From: Dysgonomonadaceae bacterium PH5-43
GTDB lineage: Bacteria; Bacteroidota; Bacteroidia; Bacteroidales; Azobacteroidaceae
DNA length: 52,656 nucleotides
Direction of reading: 5' to 3'
NCBI GenBank assembly: GCA_029916745.1
Contig: JARXWK010000023.1
Location: 1-52,656 of the forward strand
This document shows positions 44,837 through 52,656 of this stretch, piece after piece (within the stretch, counting starts at the first letter, position 1; each line of letters begins with the position of its first letter). Made by a program: the position numbers and the translations under genes. The notes beneath the pieces are model-generated. The model saw only the letters and a program-made list of their open reading frames with translations. It was not told where the DNA came from and searched no databases.

Positions 44837-46624
44837 TTGAAGACATTTGAAGAATTAGGAGTTGCTTCTAACATTATAAAAGCAATCTCAGAAATGGGTT
44901 ACGAAAACCCTATGCCAGTACAAGAAGAAGTGATTCCATATTTACTTGGCAATGATAACGAAGTTATAGCCTTAGCTCAAACAGGAACAGGTAAAACCGC
45001 TGCATTTGGGCTCCCTATCTTACAGCAAATACAGCTAAATAATACTCAACCTCAAGCAGTAATATTATGTCCAACAAGAGAACTGTGTTTGCAAATTGCT
45101 AACGATCTTAACGACTACTCTAAGTATATAGATAAGCTAAAAGTTATCCCTGTTTATGGAGGGTCAAGCATAGAGAGCCAAATAAGAGCTCTAAAAAGAG
45201 GTGTGCATGTAATAGTTGCAACGCCAGGGCGACTTATCGACCTTATTAACCGTAAAACGGTATCATTAAAGTTTGTTAGAAATGTAATACTCGATGAAGC
45301 TGATGAAATGCTTAATATGGGATTTACTGAAAGTATAGATGAAATACTTTCGCACGTTCCGGAAAATAGAAATATGCTTTTGTTTTCAGCTACTATGCCT
45401 AACGAAATTTCTAAGATTACCAAAAAGTATATGCGTAATCCGCACGAAATAATTATAGGAAAGAAAAACGAAGGAGCAAAAAACGTTAAGCACGTATATT
45501 ATATGGTTAATGCCAAAGATAAGTATTTGGTATTGAAAAGAATTGCGGATTATAACCCCAATATATATGGTATAGTATTTTGCCGTACTCGTAAAGAAAC
45601 TCAAGAAATTGCCGACCTACTTATTAAAGATGGTTATAATGCCGACTCTTTACATGGCGATTTGTCGCAAGCTCAGAGAGATTATGTTATGCAAAAATTT
45701 CGTATTCGTAACATACAATTATTAGTTGCAACAGACGTGGCTGCTCGTGGATTAGATGTAGACGATCTTACTCACGTTATAAATTATGGTTTGCCAGACG
45801 ATACAGAATCTTATACTCACCGCAGTGGACGTACGGGACGAGCTGGTAAAACAGGAACTTCAATTTCTATTATTCACCTTCGTGAAAAAGGTAAAGTAAA
45901 AGATATTGAAAAGAAAATCAATAAACAATTTGAAATAGGAGTTATACCTTCTGGTGCACAGATTTGCGAAAGACAGCTATTCAGTTTTATGGATAAGTTG
46001 GAAAAGGTAAAGGTTAATGAAGAAGAAATTCAAGATATACTTCCTTCTATCTATCGAAAACTCGATTGGTTAGACAAAGAAGATATAATTAAAAGATTAA
46101 TATCTTTAGAATTTAGTCGATTAATTGACTATTATCAAGATGCCGACGAAATAGAAGCACCTGATGAAAGGAATAAAAGAGACAGGTTTTCTAATAAAGA
46201 CGGTAAAGTTGACAGAGGTTCTGGTCGTGCAACCGAAAAAGGATTTGTTCGCCTATTTATAAACGTAGGTAGAGTTGATGGCTTTAGCGTGCATAACCTT
46301 ATAGGTTTACTTAACGACAATATTTCGGGTAAAAAGGTTGATTTAGGAAAGATAGATCTTATGAGTAAGTTTTCTTTCTTTGAAGTTCGCGAAAAAGAAA
46401 AAGACCGTGTAATCCAAAACTTAGACGGTGTTGAAATGGAGGGAAGAACCATTGCTGTGCAACAAGCTCAACCATCTTCATCTGACGGATCTCGAAGAGA
46501 AAGATCTAATGGTTCTGGTAGGAGAGATGCCTCTGCCGGCAGAAGAGAAAGATCAGATAGAGGAGGTAGAAGAGACGATAAAAGAAGTAGAGGCTCTAAA
46601 GAGCAGCGTCGCAAGAAATATTAA
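44837..46624 (+). CDS. DEAD-box RNA helicase with DbpA-type RNA-binding domain
   Basis: 595 residues. Q motif (FEELGVASNIIKAISEMGYENPMPVQEEVIP), Walker A AQTGTGKT, PTREL, TPGRL, DEAD, SAT, ARGLD and HRSGRTGRAGKTG are all present. A DbpA-type RNA-binding domain follows (about 470-545; FVRLFINVGRVDGFSVHNLIGLLND) and an arginine/glycine-rich tail (about 550-595). This is the DeaD/CsdA type that helps ribosome assembly and RNA decay at low temperature. The start is TTG at 44837; no ATG precedes it after the -7 box, and MKTFEELG is the usual beginning. Confidence 0.93.
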   Translation: MKTFEELGVASNIIKAISEMGYENPMPVQEEVIPYLLGNDNEVIALAQTGTGKTAAFGLPILQQIQLNNTQPQAVILCPTRELCLQIANDLNDYSKYIDKLKVIPVYGGSSIESQIRALKRGVHVIVATPGRLIDLINRKTVSLKFVRNVILDEADEMLNMGFTESIDEILSHVPENRNMLLFSATMPNEISKITKKYMRNPHEIIIGKKNEGAKNVKHVYYMVNAKDKYLVLKRIADYNPNIYGIVFCRTRKETQEIADLLIKDGYNADSLHGDLSQAQRDYVMQKFRIRNIQLLVATDVAARGLDVDDLTHVINYGLPDDTESYTHRSGRTGRAGKTGTSISIIHLREKGKVKDIEKKINKQFEIGVIPSGAQICERQLFSFMDKLEKVKVNEEEIQDILPSIYRKLDWLDKEDIIKRLISLEFSRLIDYYQDADEIEAPDERNKRDRFSNKDGKVDRGSGRATEKGFVRLFINVGRVDGFSVHNLIGLLNDNISGKKVDLGKIDLMSKFSFFEVREKEKDRVIQNLDGVEMEGRTIAVQQAQPSSSDGSRRERSNGSGRRDASAGRRERSDRGGRRDDKRSRGSKEQRRKKY

Positions 46625-46637
46625 TCGGTATATATAT

Positions 46638-46695
46638 TATTGCTGTCCGATAAAACTTTTATAACGTTATAAAAAAGTTTTATCAGACAGCAATA
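46638..46695. terminator. Bidirectional terminator between helicase and phn remnant
   Basis: A stem of about 23 bp, TATTGCTGTCCGATAAAACT pairing with AGTTTTATCAGACAGCAATA (one mismatch), with a short loop and A/T runs on both sides. It serves the convergent helicase and phosphonate genes. Confidence 0.9.
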
Positions 46696-46707
46696 TTTGT
46701 TTTAGTA

Positions 46708-48576
46708 TTAAAATAAAGATAGTTGGTTGCTGATTTCTCGGATAGCAGATAGCAAGTTAACGATGTCTTGAGGGTGAACATCACCTATGTTTCCGATACG
46801 GAATGTTTCTGCATCCGATATTTTTCCGGGATATATTACAAATCCTTTTTGTTTTAATCTATCATAAAACGCCTGAAAGTCGAAATTGTCTGAAGGATAA
46901 AGAAACGACGAAATAATCGGGCTTTGTTTATCTGGGGACAAAAGCAGGGTAAAACCAATGGCTTGCATTCCTTCTATAAGTATTGTATTATTTTCCTTAT
47001 AGCGTCGGTAACGAGCCTCGACACCTCCTTCTTTTTCTAATTCGGAAAGAGCCTGATGAAAAGCCCTCACTACATGGGTAGGCGATGTGAAACGCCATTT
47101 CCCTTTGCCTTTTTCCATTGCTTCCCATTGGTCGTATATATCTAATGATAGCGAATGGGCATTTCCTTTACATCTGCTAAGTTCTTTTCTGTTGGCAATG
47201 ATAAAACCAAACCCTGGCACACCCTGAATGCATTTGTTGGAGCTACTAATCAGGAAGTCGATACCATAAGCATCTATATCAATAGGTATTCCTCCAAAAC
47301 TACTCATGGCATCAACTATAAAGGTTACAGGGTATTCTTGTACCACACGGCTGATTTCTTCGAGTTGATTTAATATTCCGGTGGTAGTTTCGCAATGAAC
47401 CATTGCAAAATGGGTAATATTGCTATGAGTGGATAACGCTTGTTTAACGATTTGTGGTGTGACTTGTTCTGTTTCATGGAGCGAAATCAACTCATAATCC
47501 AGTTTATAATAATCTGCAATAGTTGCCATTCTTTTACCATATGCGCCATTGGAAATTATCAATAGTTTATCGTCCGATTTTACTGTGGCACCTATGGTTG
47601 CTTCCACGCAATAAGTTCCGCTGCCCTGTAAAAGAATGGTTGTGTATTATTTATTGTTAACGTTGGCTAATTTAAGTAATTGTTGACGGATAGGTGTTAC
47701 AATGCCTTCGTTGTAATCCTTGTCCCATGTGCACCAGTCTTGCAGCATGGCTTCCTTAACCGTTTGTGTTGTGCTAAGAGGACCCGGAGTTAATAATAAA
47801 TAGTTTCGCATCGTGTTTTCGTTTTCTTTTTTCGATAATAAGTCAATATAAGCTGGCAGTTCTGCGATAGTGGTAAGTACCGCATTGGCTCCGGCTTCCA
47901 ACATTCGGTTCCGCACTTCTTCTATGCGATTTCCTCTTTCTGATACAGACAGTTGGTTATATTCTTTTTCGGTAAGTCCCATTTCATTACTTCCCACTAC
48001 AATACCGACAGAATGTACATTGGCATTTACGCCTTCTTTTATATCGGCAATGGTATCGCCCACCTTTATAACCTGATTGACAGAGGCTATACCCAGATCG
48101 ATCATATTCTGGTAAATCATATACGGAGCTGGACGCCCTGCTGGCAGGTTGTCGGGGGTTACCAGATTGTCGACCATATATCCTTTTGATTTTGCTTCGG
48201 GTCGAACCACGTCCATCATTTTCATTGTGTAGCCTGTGGTTGAACCTATTTTAATGCCACGGAGGCGAAGGTTATTTATCACTTCAAGTACTCCTGGTAT
48301 TGGGTCGGTAAAATCACGTAAAGACGAGAATAAATGTTTTTCAAAACTCTGGTACATTTCCGATATGAGCTTAATACCGATAAATTTGGAAATGGTATAG
48401 CCTATTATTTGCGCTATTGTAACTACCACTTTGTAATCCATTCCGAAAACTTCATAATTGGCAAAAGCCGCCGCTGTATAAGGTTTGCGTAGTGCATATA
48501 CCAGAGAGTAAGATAATAATGCAGTCCCTCCAGCCCAAAATATAAAAAGAAACTTAGATTTATTTTTTTCACTCAT
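46708..48576 (-). pseudogene. Broken phosphonate locus: DUF5690'-PhnX(dN)-PhnW chimera with internal stop
   Basis: One reading frame runs through three fused parts. Residues 1-74 ([13 protein letters not shown]...[18 protein letters not shown]...[10 protein letters not shown]) are the N-terminus of a DUF5690 MFS-like transporter. From there to about 250 it is the C-terminal two thirds of phosphonoacetaldehyde hydrolase ([34 protein letters not shown]), lacking the aspartate nucleophile and Schiff-base lysine. From 256 ([11 protein letters not shown]) it is 2-aminoethylphosphonate-pyruvate transaminase, with its PLP lysine in SSNKCIQGVPG. A TAA at 47647-47649 interrupts the transaminase; the same frame goes on with YTTILLQGSGTYCVEATIG. 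Without the stop, PhnW would be about 367 residues, full length. An ancestral DUF5690-phnX-phnW order with an internal deletion explains it. A GTG at 47607 could start a truncated product without the glycine-rich PLP loop. Confidence 0.85.
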
Positions 48577-48598
48577 GTTTATCTGATTTATTTTGCGA

Positions 48599-48606
48599 CA
48601 AATGTA
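48599..48606 (-). promoter_or_regulatory. -7 box of the phosphonate remnant
   Basis: TACATTTG on the minus strand, an exact TAnnTTTG, 22 bp before the ATG of the chimera; the promoter seems preserved although the gene is broken. Confidence 0.5.
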
Positions 48607-48732
48607 AAGTGGCGATATTACAGATTCTCGTCTAAAAATTTAAGAAAATGTTAAAGTATTGAGATGGAGATAATTGTGTGTTTGGGACAGACGATTCCAG
48701 ATAAGCCGTTTTCTTTCAATGCACAATTATAA

Positions 48733-48765
48733 CCGCAGACAACGCTTAGCTCGTCATACGGCTAT
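48733..48765 (+). repeat. Fragment of the dispersed element (CCGTAGGC hairpin block)
   Basis: CCGCAGACAACGCTTAGC and the following TCGTCATACGGCTAT match the hairpin block of copies A (near 9558) and B (near 23388) with a few changes. The stem change GGC/GCC to GAC/GTC keeps pairing. It lies in the 330-bp gap between the phn remnant and panD, which otherwise shows only two promoters. Confidence 0.6.
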
Positions 48766-48857
48766 ATCTTAATAGGCGTGCTAACTCGCAGTTAAAAACT
48801 TTATTAAGCATTAACTTGTTTAGCTGAAAGAAGTATGAGATTAAAATAAATTTATAT

Positions 48858-48865
48858 TAACTTTG
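48858..48865 (+). promoter_or_regulatory. -7 box for the panD operon
   Basis: TAACTTTG, an exact TAnnTTTG, 41 bp before the panD ATG. Confidence 0.5.
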
Positions 48866-48906
48866 CAGCCGATTTAATACAATCACCCCATTAAAAATAT
48901 TAAATT

Positions 48907-49257
48907 ATGATGATTCAGGTTGTTAAGTCTAAGCTGCACCGAGTTACAGTAACGGAAGCTAATCTTAATTATATGGGTAGCATTACTATCGACGAAGATT
49001 TGATGGAGGCTGCTAATATAATTGAAGGCGAAAAAGTGCAGATTGTTAATAACAATAACGGAGAGCGTATTGAAACTTATGTTATTAAAGGTATACGAGG
49101 TTCAGGAATGGTCTGTTTAAACGGTGCGGCAGCACGCAGAGTTCAACCAGGAGATATCGTTATTATTATGTCGTATGCACTTATGGATTTTGAGGAAGCA
49201 AAATTATTCAAGCCTGCATTAGTGTTCCCCGATACGGCAACCAATAAGATTCTTTAA
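48907..49257 (+). CDS. panD: Aspartate 1-decarboxylase
   Basis: 116 residues, normal length. The self-cleavage site is G24-S25 in NYMGSITID; the serine becomes the pyruvoyl cofactor. The position equals that in E. coli when the first of the two ATGs is used, which supports the start at 48907. Further marks: [27 protein letters not shown]. It makes beta-alanine for pantothenate and coenzyme A. panC is not in the window. Followed after 9 bp by DUF2156. Confidence 0.96.
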   Translation: MMIQVVKSKLHRVTVTEANLNYMGSITIDEDLMEAANIIEGEKVQIVNNNNGERIETYVIKGIRGSGMVCLNGAAARRVQPGDIVIIMSYALMDFEEAKLFKPALVFPDTATNKIL

Positions 49258-49266
49258 TAATATAAT

Positions 49267-50157
49267 ATGCTTAATTTTGAGGCTGTAAGGATTGAAGATA
49301 AAAACACAATCCAAGCTTTTTTCGACGAAAACACTTTCAGAAATTGCGACTTCTCATTTGCTAATATATTCAGTTGGCAACACTACTACAATACATCTTT
49401 CGCTATTGAAGATGGATTCCTTTATATTAGGTTTCAGGCTGAAAATATTCCGGGTTATTTATTCCCTTTGGGCAAAGGAGATATAAAGACTGCTTTGGAG
49501 CGTCTTTTAGATGATGCAAATAAACGAGGAGATGTGTTTCATTTATATTCTATCACTCCCGAAATGTTTGATATAATAGATGCTTTAATGCCCGACACAT
49601 TCTTGTTTGAACCAAGAAGGCGTTGGTATGAGTATATCTACAATTCGAGCGACTTAATTAATTTAGTTGGAAAGAAATTTCAAGCTAAAAGAAATCATAT
49701 CAATAAGTTCAAAAGAAGTTACAAGTGGGAGTATCTTCCTATCACAAGGTCAATTATTCCTGAATGTATAGAACTTTACGAACGTTGGTGTAAAGAGAAT
49801 GGAGGTTGCGAAACTGAGGTTTCTTTAAGCGAAGAACATATAGGAACGCTTAAAATTTTCAAACACTACGAAGAGTTAAACTTAAAAGGCGGAGCTTTGC
49901 GAGTTGATGGCGAAATATTGGCTTATTCTTACGGCTCGCAAATTACAAAAGATACATTTGGAGTTCACGCCGAGAAAAGTTTGACCAGTATCGACGGTGG
50001 TTTTACAATGATTAATCAGCAGTTTGCCGAACACAACTGTGCCGATTATGAATACATTAACAGAGAGGAAGACTTAGGACTCGAATCTCTTAGAAAAGCA
50101 AAACTTTCTTACAATCCAGTTTTTTTATTAGAAAAAGGCTGCGTTAAATTGAAGTAG
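49267..50157 (+). CDS. DUF2156 family protein (GNAT-fold, aminoacyl-transferase-like)
   Basis: 296 residues matching the short DUF2156 proteins. Features: NCDFSFANIFSWQHYYNTSFAI near the N-terminus, KKFQAKRNHINKFKRSY in the middle, GGALRVDGEILAYSYG and a C-terminal YEYINREEDLGLESLRKAKLSYNP. The domain is related to the soluble part of phosphatidylglycerol lysyltransferase (MprF) and FemX-type transferases; an acyl or aminoacyl transfer is likely but the substrate is unknown. Lies between panD and the GNAT gene, gaps 9 and 13 bp. Confidence 0.88.
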   Translation: MLNFEAVRIEDKNTIQAFFDENTFRNCDFSFANIFSWQHYYNTSFAIEDGFLYIRFQAENIPGYLFPLGKGDIKTALERLLDDANKRGDVFHLYSITPEMFDIIDALMPDTFLFEPRRRWYEYIYNSSDLINLVGKKFQAKRNHINKFKRSYKWEYLPITRSIIPECIELYERWCKENGGCETEVSLSEEHIGTLKIFKHYEELNLKGGALRVDGEILAYSYGSQITKDTFGVHAEKSLTSIDGGFTMINQQFAEHNCADYEYINREEDLGLESLRKAKLSYNPVFLLEKGCVKLK

Positions 50158-50170
50158 TTAACAATCTGTA

Positions 50171-51037
50171 ATGATAACTCTTAGCTCTAACAAATATATC
50201 GAACAACTGAAATCGTTATGGAAACTTTCTTTCCCTGATGATTCCGACGCTTTCATTAACTTCTATTTTGATAATGTGTATGAAGATGATGAAACTGTTG
50301 TTGTTATTAAAGACGATAAGGTAGTGTCTTCTTTGCAGATAATTCCTTACCCTATAAAGATTGGAGCAAATATAAATCTTGCAGGTTATATATCGGGAGC
50401 TATGACTCACCCCGACTATCGCAAACAGGGTTTGATGAGGGAGCTTCTTTATGCTGCCTTCGATATAATGAAAGATAAAGGATATACACATTCTTTTTTA
50501 ATACCTCAAGAAGAGTGGTTGTTTGATTATTATAGAGAATTTGGTTACGAAAAAGCTTTCCCAATCAACCAAAGTATAGTTGTAGACGAGCCTAAGATGT
50601 CAACTATTTATCCTAATATATTAAGAGATAGAACCATAAAGGTGTGTGCTTCAATAAACGAAGTTGACATTGATGATTTTTATATGGTGTATTATCGCTT
50701 TCTTCTTGAAAAAGATAATGCAGTATTAAAGAACAAACAACACATCAAGAATATTTTGGGAGATTTGTTTAATGCTGGCGGTGCTCTCTTTTACAATGAT
50801 TGGGGAGTTGCGTTTACTTGTGTTGACAACAACAGCGCAGATATTTGCGAATTGTTTTTTCACGATGATGAAATAAAAAACGATTTTTTGTGTTCTATTT
50901 ATCAGTACTATCCTCAAAGAGAGATTATTTATTACAACAACCCTAATGCTCCTTTTCTTAAATATAAGGGAATGCTAAAAAGCCTTAGTGGCGATACGGC
51001 AGAAACTTCTATTTATATGAGCATGATGCTAGATTAA
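50171..51037 (+). CDS. GNAT family N-acetyltransferase
   Basis: 288 residues. Motif A for acetyl-CoA: SGAMTHPDYRKQGLMRELLYAAFDIMKDKG, with the R-x-Q-G-L-M loop. The GNAT domain covers about 1-145; the rest is a second, degenerate lobe, as in Eis-like double-GNAT proteins. Substrate unknown. It follows DUF2156, another GNAT-fold protein, and precedes the MATE transporter after 7 bp; the four genes from panD on look like one operon. Confidence 0.85.
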   Translation: MITLSSNKYIEQLKSLWKLSFPDDSDAFINFYFDNVYEDDETVVVIKDDKVVSSLQIIPYPIKIGANINLAGYISGAMTHPDYRKQGLMRELLYAAFDIMKDKGYTHSFLIPQEEWLFDYYREFGYEKAFPINQSIVVDEPKMSTIYPNILRDRTIKVCASINEVDIDDFYMVYYRFLLEKDNAVLKNKQHIKNILGDLFNAGGALFYNDWGVAFTCVDNNSADICELFFHDDEIKNDFLCSIYQYYPQREIIYYNNPNAPFLKYKGMLKSLSGDTAETSIYMSMMLD

Positions 51038-51044
51038 TTATAAT

Positions 51045-52376
51045 ATGAAAACAACATATTCGTATTCCCAAATTTGGGGAATTGCTTATCCTATACTACT
51101 TACTCTATTAATACAGAATTTAATACAAGTAATAGACACTGCTTTTCTTGGAAGAGTGGGCGAGGTTGAGTTGGGTGCGTCGGCTATTGCTGGTATCTAC
51201 TACATTGCTATATTTACTATAGCTTTCGGGTTTAGTACAGGTTCTCAGATATTAATCGGGAGAAGAAATGGCGAAAAGAATTACAATAAGATAGGAGAGA
51301 TAGTTATCTGGGGAATTGTTTTTCTCTGGGTAATGGCATTACTTATATTTATATTTACACGAACGTTATCAGAACCTATATTGGGGAAAGTATTAAGTTC
51401 TCCGAATGTATTGGCTGCCAGTATAGAATATTTGGATTGGCGTATATACGGAATATTCTTTGCTACCACCAATGTTATGTTTAGAGCTTTTTTTGTAGGA
51501 ACAACAAGAACTAAAGTTCTTACATTTAATGCAGTATTGATGGCTCTTACTAACGTATTGTTCGACTATCTGTTAATCTTTGGCGAATGGGGATTTCCCG
51601 AAATGGGAATAGGAGGGGCTGCTTTGGCATCTGTAATCGCGGAAGCAGTATCGGTAGTATTTTTTGTTGTGTACACCTGTATTACTATAGATTTTAAGAA
51701 GTATGGCTTCATTACAAAGTTTTGGCAAAATGTTCAGGTGATTAAAAATATACTTAATATTTCTATCTCTTTGATGCTTCAATACTTTTTATCATTAAGT
51801 ACTTGGTTAATATTTTTCATTGCTATAGAAAGAATGGGAGAGATGACTTTGGCAGTATCTAATATAGTGCGCAGTTGCTATATGATAATCGCAATCCCTG
51901 TTCAAGCACTATCGGCAACATCAAATACTTTGGTGAGTAACACTATGGGCTCGGGACGACAAAACGAAGTTATATCTTTAATCTGGAAAATATCTCGTAT
52001 GGCTTTAGCTATAGTGGTGGTATTTATAGTTTTATTAGGGTGTTTCCCCGAATTGACAATCTCGGTGTATACTTCAAATGCTGAATTAATCAAAGAGTCG
52101 GTGTCTTCTCTTTATGTTATTCTGGCATTACTTCCTATAATGGCAATAGGTAATGTCTTTTTTAATGCTGTATCTGGAACAGGAAATACTCGAACCGCTT
52201 TAATAATTGAATGTAGTACCTTAGTGCTTTATTGTTTTTGGATATGGCTAACGGCTATCTATTTACAAGCTCCTCTGTATATTTGTTGGACTTCCGAATT
52301 AGTGTACTCCTTTTTCATCGGTACTTTCAGTCTAATTTACTTCCGAAAAGGCAACTGGGAACACAAGAAGATATAA
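51045..52376 (+). CDS. MATE family efflux transporter
   Basis: 443 residues with twelve membrane helices in two repeats. The first starts IWGIAYPILLTLLIQNLIQVIDTAFLGRVGEVELGASAI, typical of the MATE NorM/DinF group; the second starts near 235 with ILNISISLMLQYFLSLSTWLIFFIAIERMG. It exports cationic compounds with sodium or protons. Last gene of the panD unit; the next gene converges with 14 bp between the stops. Confidence 0.92.
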   Translation: MKTTYSYSQIWGIAYPILLTLLIQNLIQVIDTAFLGRVGEVELGASAIAGIYYIAIFTIAFGFSTGSQILIGRRNGEKNYNKIGEIVIWGIVFLWVMALLIFIFTRTLSEPILGKVLSSPNVLAASIEYLDWRIYGIFFATTNVMFRAFFVGTTRTKVLTFNAVLMALTNVLFDYLLIFGEWGFPEMGIGGAALASVIAEAVSVVFFVVYTCITIDFKKYGFITKFWQNVQVIKNILNISISLMLQYFLSLSTWLIFFIAIERMGEMTLAVSNIVRSCYMIIAIPVQALSATSNTLVSNTMGSGRQNEVISLIWKISRMALAIVVVFIVLLGCFPELTISVYTSNAELIKESVSSLYVILALLPIMAIGNVFFNAVSGTGNTRTALIIECSTLVLYCFWIWLTAIYLQAPLYICWTSELVYSFFIGTFSLIYFRKGNWEHKKI

Positions 52377-52390
52377 GATTCTGCAATCTT

Positions 52391-52656
52391 TTATTCTTCT
52401 TCAATGCTGATAGATGCTAATTTGATGCCATTTTCTGAACGAGATGCTTCGGTAGTAACATCATAATAAAGCATTAGATGTGTGAATCCGACGTAAACTT
52501 TATTCTGCATAGTCATAATCCCAACAGCAGCATCAACATTAATCATCTTAAGTCCTGAGTCGAGACTTTTGGGTACGCTATAGAATGTATCTCCTTCATC
52601 TGCGGGATTACCTATATATATGGTATCGTCAGAAATAAGCAGGGGCATAAGTAAAA
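52391..52656 (-). CDS. C-terminal part of an unrecognised protein, 5' end outside window
   Basis: The last 88 codons or so of a minus-strand gene, open to the right edge. It reads as beta-rich (TIYIGNPADEGDTFYSVP, NKVYVGFTHLMLYYDV) and ends in glutamates. I do not recognise the family; DUF4836-like or other secreted Bacteroidales proteins are possible. Start not visible. Confidence 0.6.
   Translation of the reverse strand, partial: LLMPLLISDDTIYIGNPADEGDTFYSVPKSLDSGLKMINVDAAVGIMTMQNKVYVGFTHLMLYYDVTTEASRSENGIKLASISIEEE

Noticed and set aside
47647-47649. Recoding of the internal stop in phnW
   Set aside because: TAA is not used for selenocysteine (TGA) or pyrrolysine (TAG), and the PhnX part is already inactive.
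48577-48906. Small RNA or tRNA in the gap before panD
   Set aside because: No cloverleaf or terminator-like hairpin; only two -7 boxes and the element fragment are seen.

Overview
The window looks like a chromosomal segment of an AT-rich member of the order Bacteroidales; I would not name a family. The reasons are: many candidate promoters with the Bacteroidetes -7 box TAnnTTTG and almost no Shine-Dalgarno sequences; C-terminal sorting tails of the type IX secretion kind; a DUF6377 regulator; a fused TGS/uridine-kinase-like nucleoside kinase; and a kdsC-maf pair. I see no tRNA, rRNA, CRISPR array, insertion sequence or prophage.

Layout. 1-6170: end of an OmpA-like gene, a 23-bp palindromic minisatellite, a DUF456 membrane protein, a secreted GH89 alpha-N-acetylglucosaminidase and a DUF6377 membrane regulator. 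6433-11873: a large surface protein built of BspA-like and LamG-like modules, a coupled small protein with a CTERM-like tail, a 755-bp non-coding repeat element (copy A), and a secreted MGH1/GH63-like glycosidase. 11981-16987: radC, efp and a heterodimeric ABC exporter. 16988-21860 (minus): AraC regulator, DUF2461, phosphosugar mutase and C69 dipeptidase, probably one operon. 22047-25180 (minus): a DUF1016/PDDEXK nuclease, a second non-coding element (copy B), lpxH and a DUF59 Fe-S assembly factor. 25326-34921 (plus): a tight eight-gene run, kdsC, maf, argB, an rRNA methyltransferase, an active S9 dipeptidyl peptidase, its catalytically dead paralogue, purD and a membrane protein. 34923-38897: a START-like protein, a truncated inverted element copy (C), and a three-gene envelope operon with a long leader. 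38991-46624: DUF2752 and CD225 membrane proteins, nucleoside kinase, two FKBP isomerases, an Lrp/AsnC regulator, a tyrosine-phosphatase lipoprotein and a DEAD-box helicase. 46708-48576: a broken phosphonate-catabolism locus. 48907-52656: panD, DUF2156, GNAT, MATE, and a cut-off gene.

How it fits together. Much of the window is housekeeping (LPS: kdsC and lpxH; arginine: argB; purines: purD; pantothenate: panD; translation: efp and the rRNA methyltransferase). Mixed with it are secreted glycan- and peptide-degrading enzymes, which suggests a host- or polymer-associated life.

The most unusual content is a family of non-coding elements. Copies A (9453-10207) and B (23274-24048) share about 750 bp outside any reading frame, with terminal inverted repeats clear in B, and each carries a minisatellite of 11-12 units with an almost exact 23-bp period and a CTACTAAGA core. 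A truncated inverted copy and smaller fragments lie elsewhere. The design recalls the BrickBuilt MITE described in Porphyromonas gingivalis; homology cannot be judged here. Other points of note are the in-frame chimera DUF5690-PhnX-PhnW with one nonsense codon, the dead S9 paralogue, and LamG-like modules inserted into BspA-like repeats.
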